The notes under the pieces are model-generated. The model was not told the DNA's origin and did no database searches. It was given only the letters and a program-made list of their open reading frames with translations. From Nitrospira sp. (GTDB taxonomy: Bacteria; Nitrospirota; Nitrospiria; Nitrospirales; Nitrospiraceae), in contig JAJFBJ010000036.1 of NCBI GenBank assembly GCA_020697375.1, forward strand, positions 1-30,921: a stretch of DNA of 30,921 nucleotides, read 5' to 3'. Positions within the stretch are counted from its first letter, which is position 1. Every line of letters begins with the position of its first letter. The position numbers and the translations under genes are program-made. Below, in pieces: positions 26,461 through 30,921 of the stretch.

Positions 26461-28755
26461 ATGAGTGTCGCGGCGCAACCTGTGACCGAAGACGACGGCC
26501 CGCTTTCACCATGGTGGATACGCGGCGTTTTGATTGTGATGGTGCTCGGCTTTACCGGGCTGATTACCATCACGATGCTGGCCTATCGCAATGCGCCGCC
26601 CATTCCGGAACAGGTCGTGGATGCGCAAGGCGCGACGCTGTTCAGCGGCGACGACATCAGAGATGGTCAGGCGGTATTCCTCAAATACGGACTCATGGCC
26701 AACGGCAGCATCTGGGGCCATGGCTCCTATCTCGGTCCGGATTATTCGGCCCAGGCCCTCCATCGCATGGGAGAGGATACCGCCGAGGCCATTGCGCAAG
26801 AAAACCATGGACAACCTCTTGCAGCGCTGACAGGGTTCCAGCAGGCAGCCGTTCGCGCCGAAACGGCGGTGGCGCTCAAAACCAATCGTTACGACGCCGC
26901 GACCGCAACGCTTCATTTGACGGAACCGGAAATCGCGGCCTATCGCCAACAGATCGTGTACTGGACGGAGTATTTCAAGGAGCCTCTTGGGAACGGCGGC
27001 CTGACGCGCAATCTCATCACCGATCCGACTGAGCTCAGGCAATTCGTGGCCTTTGTGGCCTGGGCCGCTTGGGCGTCGGTCGCGGCCCGACCAGGGGAGG
27101 ATTACTCCTATACGAACAATTTTCCTTATGATCCGATCGTCGGCAATGTGCCGACGCCGGACGCGCTGTTGTGGAGCGCGCTGAGCCTGATCGTGCTGCT
27201 GGCCGGCATTGCGGCGGTGTTGCTGGCATTCGGCAAATTCGATTATCTCGGCTGGATCACACGCGGTCACCATGTGCATCCACAGATGCTGCCGGGCCAA
27301 TCAAGTCGAGGCCAGGACGCGCTGGTGAAGTTTTTTGTGGTCGTGGCCCTGATGCTCTTGGCGCAAACACTGCTTGGCGGCGCATCGGCGCATTACCGTG
27401 TCGATGCCAGCAGCTTTTATGGCATTGATCTCGGCAGCATTTTGCCGAGCAACCTGACGCGCACCTGGCACCTGCAGTTGGCGATCTTCTGGATCGCAAC
27501 CGCCTATGTCGCCGCGGCGCTCTTTCTTGGCCGCTCGCTGCGCGCTGATGAGCCACCCTGGTTCGCCGGCTGGGTGCATGTCCTGTTCGCCGCCTTTCTG
27601 TTGGTGATCGGCGGCAGCCTGCTGGGCGAGTGGCTGGGTATTTCACAACTTCTTGGCGCCTGGTGGTTCTGGCTCGGCAACCAGGGTTGGGAATATCTGG
27701 AACTGGGCCGGCTGTGGCAAATCCTGCTGGTTGCGGGATTATCCCTGTGGTTCGTGATGTTATGGAAACTGGTGCGGCCGAGCGCGCTGACCGAACCTGC
27801 GTCGCAACCTCTGGTCACCATGTTCCTGGTGGCCGCGCTGGCGATTCCCGTCTTCTATATTCCGGCCATGTTCTTCGGCGCCAGGACGAACTATACGGTG
27901 GTCGACACCTGGCGCTTTTGGATCATCCACTTGTGGGTGGAAGGCTACTTTGAATTCTTCGCGACGACGGTGGTGGCGCTCACGTTCTATCAACTTGGCC
28001 TGACGCGCCGCAACGTCGCGCTGCGTGTGATCTATCTCGATGCCATCCTGTACTTTCTCGGTGGGTTGATCGGCACCGGCCACCATTGGTATTTCACCGG
28101 CCATACCAATGTGAACATGGCGCTTTCGGCGATGTTCTCGGTGCTCGAAGTGGTTCCGCTGACCTTGTTGACGCTGGATGCCTGGGATTTCGTACGCACG
28201 ACGCGCGGCGATTGCGATACGTGCGGCAAGGCGATCGCGATTCCACACAAGTGGACCTTCTATTTCCTGATGGCGGTGGGTTTCTGGAACTTCGTGGGTG
28301 CCGGCATTTTCGGATTCCTCATCAATCTGCCGATCATCAGCTATTACGAGGTCGGCACCATGCTGACCCCGAACCACGGACATGCCGCCTTGATGGGCGT
28401 CTTCGGCATGCTGGCGATCGCATTGATGGTGTTCGCGCTTCGTCAGACCAGCGATGATGCAGGCTGGACAGGCATCGAGAAGTACATCAAGGTCGCGTTC
28501 TGGGGCACCAATGTCGGCCTGGCGATGATGGTGGCAATGAGCCTGTTCCCCGGAGGAGTGTTGCAACTCTGGGACGTGATTCAGCACGGATACTGGCACG
28601 CCCGCAGCGTGGAGTATATCGGGAGCGAGCGGTCGCTCCTGATTGAATGGCTGCGGCTGCCGGGTGATGCGGTATTCATTGTATTCGGCGCCGTGCCGCT
28701 GGTCATCGCATCGATCAAGGGTTATCTCGGCTTGCGAGTCCGACCGACCAGATGA
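26461..28755 (+). CDS. norZ: Quinol-dependent nitric oxide reductase (qNOR)
   Basis: This 764-residue single-chain membrane enzyme reduces two NO to N2O with quinol. It has an N-terminal helix, a periplasmic domain (residues ~45-210) and about 13 further helices. In Geobacillus qNOR numbering the catalytic set is intact: His490 and Glu494 (HLWVEG; H508, E512), His541-His542 (GTGHHWYFTG; H559, H560) and Glu563 (E581). NHGHAALMG holds haem ligands. At the presumed quinol site, HYRVDASSF gives His311, Asp315 and Phe319, against His/Glu/Phe in the reference. A cytoplasmic loop carries Cys585-x2-Cys588 (DCDTCGK). AAGGAG lies 7 bases before ATG 26461. The intact His pair argues against an NO dismutase. 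Confidence 0.93.
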   Translation: MSVAAQPVTEDDGPLSPWWIRGVLIVMVLGFTGLITITMLAYRNAPPIPEQVVDAQGATLFSGDDIRDGQAVFLKYGLMANGSIWGHGSYLGPDYSAQALHRMGEDTAEAIAQENHGQPLAALTGFQQAAVRAETAVALKTNRYDAATATLHLTEPEIAAYRQQIVYWTEYFKEPLGNGGLTRNLITDPTELRQFVAFVAWAAWASVAARPGEDYSYTNNFPYDPIVGNVPTPDALLWSALSLIVLLAGIAAVLLAFGKFDYLGWITRGHHVHPQMLPGQSSRGQDALVKFFVVVALMLLAQTLLGGASAHYRVDASSFYGIDLGSILPSNLTRTWHLQLAIFWIATAYVAAALFLGRSLRADEPPWFAGWVHVLFAAFLLVIGGSLLGEWLGISQLLGAWWFWLGNQGWEYLELGRLWQILLVAGLSLWFVMLWKLVRPSALTEPASQPLVTMFLVAALAIPVFYIPAMFFGARTNYTVVDTWRFWIIHLWVEGYFEFFATTVVALTFYQLGLTRRNVALRVIYLDAILYFLGGLIGTGHHWYFTGHTNVNMALSAMFSVLEVVPLTLLTLDAWDFVRTTRGDCDTCGKAIAIPHKWTFYFLMAVGFWNFVGAGIFGFLINLPIISYYEVGTMLTPNHGHAALMGVFGMLAIALMVFALRQTSDDAGWTGIEKYIKVAFWGTNVGLAMMVAMSLFPGGVLQLWDVIQHGYWHARSVEYIGSERSLLIEWLRLPGDAVFIVFGAVPLVIASIKGYLGLRVRPTR

Positions 28756-29030
28756 CCGATTGGTAGGGCGTCGAAGGCCTGTCGCTGCCCGATTGCATCC
28801 GGGATCACATTGGGTTGTTCAATCATGAGGTTCGCCCTACGGATCACGCTCAGGTTCTCTTCCTCAGCTGAAGGAGCCAGTTCCAGGATAGAGTCCGTCT
28901 CGACTGAGGAGGGATCGGCTTCTACTGCCCGCACAAGCGCAGAACCAACCGGTCTGTCTCGACGGATGTAAGCGGATGACGCGGGCGGGAAGCCCAATCG
29001 ACTCGGGTTGCTCGAAGGGGAGGGCTTGGA

Positions 29031-29201
29031 GTGGAAGAACATGACGGCGGCGGCGCGCACCTCGGCATGACCCCTCGATACCTGGACTCCCGTTGCCATG
29101 AAGCGTTGTACGAGATCGACGCAGGGGTGAACGAGGTGCGTGATCGGCCGGCATGGTATGACGCAGGCCTCGAAGAGACCAGCCATCGCAAGCGGCTATG
29201 A
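29031..29201 (+). CDS. Small hypothetical protein (56 aa), uncertain
   Basis: A GTG-initiated frame of 56 codons has a strong ribosome site GGGGAGGG at 29017-29024, 6 bases upstream. An internal ATG at 29067 would give 44 residues. The product contains CHEALYEIDAGVNEVRDRPA and ends in HRKRL; it is acidic in the middle and has no membrane segment. I do not recognise a family. It may be a gene fragment or a chance frame: a longer frame on the opposite strand covers the same bases, and neither is supported by homology that I can see. Confidence 0.3.
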   Translation: MEEHDGGGAHLGMTPRYLDSRCHEALYEIDAGVNEVRDRPAWYDAGLEETSHRKRL

Positions 29202-29284
29202 GTCACGTAGGCAATGGCAATAGGCATGTTATTTCGCACTCCGAACCGAACGTGGGTTTGTAGCGGGATGCAGGAAAGTCGGCC

Positions 29285-29304
29285 AACGTTCTGAAACGTT
29301 CTGA
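29285..29304. repeat. Perfect 10-bp tandem repeat
   Basis: AACGTTCTGA occurs twice back to back, followed by a partial third unit (AAGGTT). Each unit contains the palindrome AACGTT. It lies about 220 bp upstream of the eRF1-like gene and could be a protein-binding site, but nothing ties it to a regulator. Confidence 0.5.
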
Positions 29305-29526
29305 AAGGTTGAGGCTTAAGCGAACGGGACGTGAGTTGACCGCGACGTATCGCGTAACAGTCAGCACCAAGCGCCTTGACATGAACGCGAGAAAGAACCG
29401 AGCATGGGTTCTTGTTGGGCTTCTCGAGGGTATTCGTGCCGGCCCCTGTCTGAGGCAATGTCCTATCTCCTGTCAAAAGGAAAGTTCCATCGTCTTCACT
29501 TCTAACCATATCGCTTGAGGTGACAC

Positions 29527-30693
29527 ATGCTCGACGCAACGCTGATCGATTTACTTCCGAAGCTTGAGCCTCCGGTCTTGACGGTGTATCTCGACACGAA
29601 TCCGGCGAAAGCCTCGAATCAAGGAACGCCGTCCGGTGCGCGGATCTGGTTGAAGTCACAGGGAAAGGCGCTGCTGACAGATGTGCCGCGCATGGAGCAG
29701 AAGCTGTTTCGCAAGCAGCTGGAGCGCGTGGATCGGTTCCTACAGACCCGACCGAAACGAGAGCGCGGAATCATGATTGTGGCTGGCCCGAAGGTATGGC
29801 GCGTGTTGCGGCTGCAGGTGGATGTGGACAATGAGCTGCACTGGGGAGGTGTAGTACGCACGCAGCTTCTTTGGCTTCTGGACGAACATCAGCCCTGCGG
29901 GGTGGCGGTGGTGGATCGTAGCGGGGCTCGCTTTTATCGCTTCTGGATGGGGGAGGTGGCCGAGCAGAAGACCGAGCAGTTTGAAGTCGACACCTCTCAG
30001 TGGAGGGCCAAGAACGTGGTCCGTTCTGGAGGACGGAGTTCGACCTCGGACCGTGATGCCTTCGATCAACGTGTGGCGGTCCATTATGCGAGGATGTTCC
30101 GTGAGACAGCCAAACGCATCGAGCAGTGGGCGCGGCGGGAGAATCTCGACGTGCTATTCATCGCAGGCTCCAGTGATGCGGTTGAGTCGGTGTGGAGTAA
30201 CATTCCGGACAAGACGCGCGCGCATGCAACCCAGCTCACGGGGGACTATGCCCGGCTCCCGGCCGCCGCTCTGCAAGAACACCTCGCGCCTGAAATTGAG
30301 CGCTGGAAACGGACTAAAGAAGTTTCGGAGGTGGCGGAAATTCTAGAGGTTCGGGATAGCGCACTCGCCGTGACGGGAATCGACGAGACGTTACGCGTGC
30401 TGCAGGAGGGAGGCGTCCGTTCCGTCATAGTGGCGCGCGGAGTGAGAGGAAGAGTGAGACGGTGTCAGACATGTGGTTGGACGGATCGCGCTTCAGATCG
30501 CGTCTGTGCAGCCTGCGGCGGGGAGAGACAGATCGTCGTGCTTCGCGATGCCTTGCCGGAGTTGGTCCGGAAAGTCGGCGTGCCTGTGGAGGTGGTGGCC
30601 GGCAGAGCGGCAGGGAAACTGAAAACTGTTGGGGGTATGGCGGCGTGGCTGGGCCGAGCAAAGGCAAAAGCCAAGGCTAAAGCCTCACGTTGA
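29527..30693 (+). CDS. Bacterial eRF1/Pelota-like release-factor homologue (baeRF type) with zinc ribbon
   Basis: The gene encodes a 388-residue protein with the three-part plan of archaeo-eukaryotic release factors. It has an N-terminal alpha/beta domain (about 1-125; PVLTVYLDTNPA at the front) and a central domain (about 130-265; CGVAVVDRSGARFYRFWMGE, then RRENLDVLFIAGSSDAV). The C-terminal eRF1-domain-3-like part has GIDETLRVLQEGGVRSVIVA and a zinc ribbon: Cys313-x2-Cys316 and Cys327-x2-Cys330. No GGQ tripeptide is seen; the nearest loop is VVRSGGRSSTSDRD. The tail is Lys/Ala-rich (KAKAKAKA). GAGGTG lies 4 bases before the ATG. Such bacterial members are proposed to act on stalled ribosomes, but their function is largely unproven. 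It stands alone here. Confidence 0.72.
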   Translation: MLDATLIDLLPKLEPPVLTVYLDTNPAKASNQGTPSGARIWLKSQGKALLTDVPRMEQKLFRKQLERVDRFLQTRPKRERGIMIVAGPKVWRVLRLQVDVDNELHWGGVVRTQLLWLLDEHQPCGVAVVDRSGARFYRFWMGEVAEQKTEQFEVDTSQWRAKNVVRSGGRSSTSDRDAFDQRVAVHYARMFRETAKRIEQWARRENLDVLFIAGSSDAVESVWSNIPDKTRAHATQLTGDYARLPAAALQEHLAPEIERWKRTKEVSEVAEILEVRDSALAVTGIDETLRVLQEGGVRSVIVARGVRGRVRRCQTCGWTDRASDRVCAACGGERQIVVLRDALPELVRKVGVPVEVVAGRAAGKLKTVGGMAAWLGRAKAKAKAKASR

Positions 30694-30921
30694 AGCCCGT
30701 TAGGAATGCCTGAGAGGTTTCGGCGTTTGCTCCTGAAACACAACGAACGAGCTAAGCCTGGATATAATCGGCTTGGCTTGTCGCCTGTTCGTGCAGACCC
30801 ATCCAGAGAAGACGCCGGGGCGTTGCGGAATGCTTCGCCACAGTTCTGTTGAAATTATGTGAATCACAAGCTTACATTGCGGGCGTCCAGTAATAGCCTT
30901 TTTCTCCATGGAGCCGCATTT
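30694..30921. other. Right-end non-coding stretch with a possible promoter
   Basis: No gene is visible in the last 228 bp. A TATAAT at 30763-30768 sits inside a short inverted repeat AAGCC...GGCTT (30754-30774), without a good -35 box. It could drive a gene beyond the window edge. Confidence 0.3.

Larger units (their letters stand above)
28756..29526. other. Gene-poor gap of ~770 bp
   Basis: No recognisable gene fills this stretch. Two weak candidates overlap on opposite strands: a small + strand ORF at 29031-29201 (listed separately) and a - strand frame spanning 28722-29186, which would run 34 bp into norZ. A perfect 10-bp tandem repeat AACGTTCTGA occurs at 29285-29304. The rest, up to the eRF1-like gene, shows no clear promoter or structure. 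Confidence 0.5.

Noticed and set aside
26461..28755. NO dismutase (Nod) instead of NO reductase
   Set aside because: The catalytic His541-His542 pair, Glu494 and Glu563 are all retained, and two of three presumed quinol-site residues are unchanged with a conservative third, unlike described Nod proteins.
28722..29186. Minus-strand 154-residue ORF
   Set aside because: It overlaps the end of norZ, has no recognisable domain or good ribosome site that I can see, and competes with a + strand frame that has a strong ribosome site. It is kept only as a possibility in the findings.
29381..29518. Short + strand ORF just before the eRF1-like gene
   Set aside because: No ribosome site fits, and the translation shows no family features.
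1..30921. CRISPR arrays, tRNA or rRNA genes, prophage or transposase genes
   Set aside because: No regularly spaced repeats, no tRNA-like cloverleaf and no recombinase or phage protein were found by reading both strands; a covariance-model scan was not possible here.

Overview
The window is a GC-rich bacterial chromosomal segment packed with bioenergetic and membrane genes. It is probably from a Nitrospira-like member of the Nitrospirota. The taxon is an inference. It rests on the gene mix (E. coli-type complex I with fused NuoCD, Mrp antiporter, periplasmic PQQ and copper proteins, quinol NO reductase) and on an intergenic repeat family beginning GCAGGATG..GAAAAA that I recall from Nitrospira genomes. 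A gammaproteobacterium or a Methylomirabilis-like organism is not excluded.

Region 1 (1-1433, + strand) is the 3' end of an Mrp Na+/H+ antiporter operon: partial mrpD, then mrpE, mrpF and mrpG. mrpF appears to have lost its N-terminal half. Region 2 (1493-6561, - strand) is a tightly coupled ybhGFSR-type ABC exporter: a periplasmic adaptor, a double ATPase and two ABC-2 permeases. Region 3 (6562-9084) is looser. It holds a divergent Fe/Mn superoxide dismutase, a small BamE-like lipoprotein, an ABM-fold protein, long non-coding gaps, and two members of the inverted-repeat family.

Region 4 (9085-23738, + strand) is a complete 13-gene nuo operon (A, B, CD, E-N) for NADH:quinone oxidoreductase. 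Nearly all junctions overlap or are only a few bases long. The only sizeable internal gap is nuoI-nuoJ (110 bp). All expected iron-sulfur ligands are visible, including the optional N7 cluster in NuoG.

Region 5 (23980-28755, + strand) is a three-gene cluster: a type-1 copper (cupredoxin) lipoprotein, a PQQ-dependent dehydrogenase of calcium type, and a quinol-dependent nitric oxide reductase with an intact catalytic site and a Glu-to-Asp change at the presumed quinol site. A likely reading is that the dehydrogenase passes electrons to the neighbouring cupredoxin, while the reductase consumes NO at the expense of the quinol pool that complex I also feeds.

Region 6 (28756-30921) holds a gene-poor 770-bp gap with ambiguous small ORFs, then a bacterial relative of archaeo-eukaryotic release factor eRF1/Pelota with a C-terminal zinc ribbon, and a gene-free right end. 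I see no tRNA, rRNA, CRISPR array, transposase or integrase. The most distinctive items are the cupredoxin/PQQ/NorZ cluster, the eRF1-like protein, the truncated mrpF and the dispersed inverted repeats.
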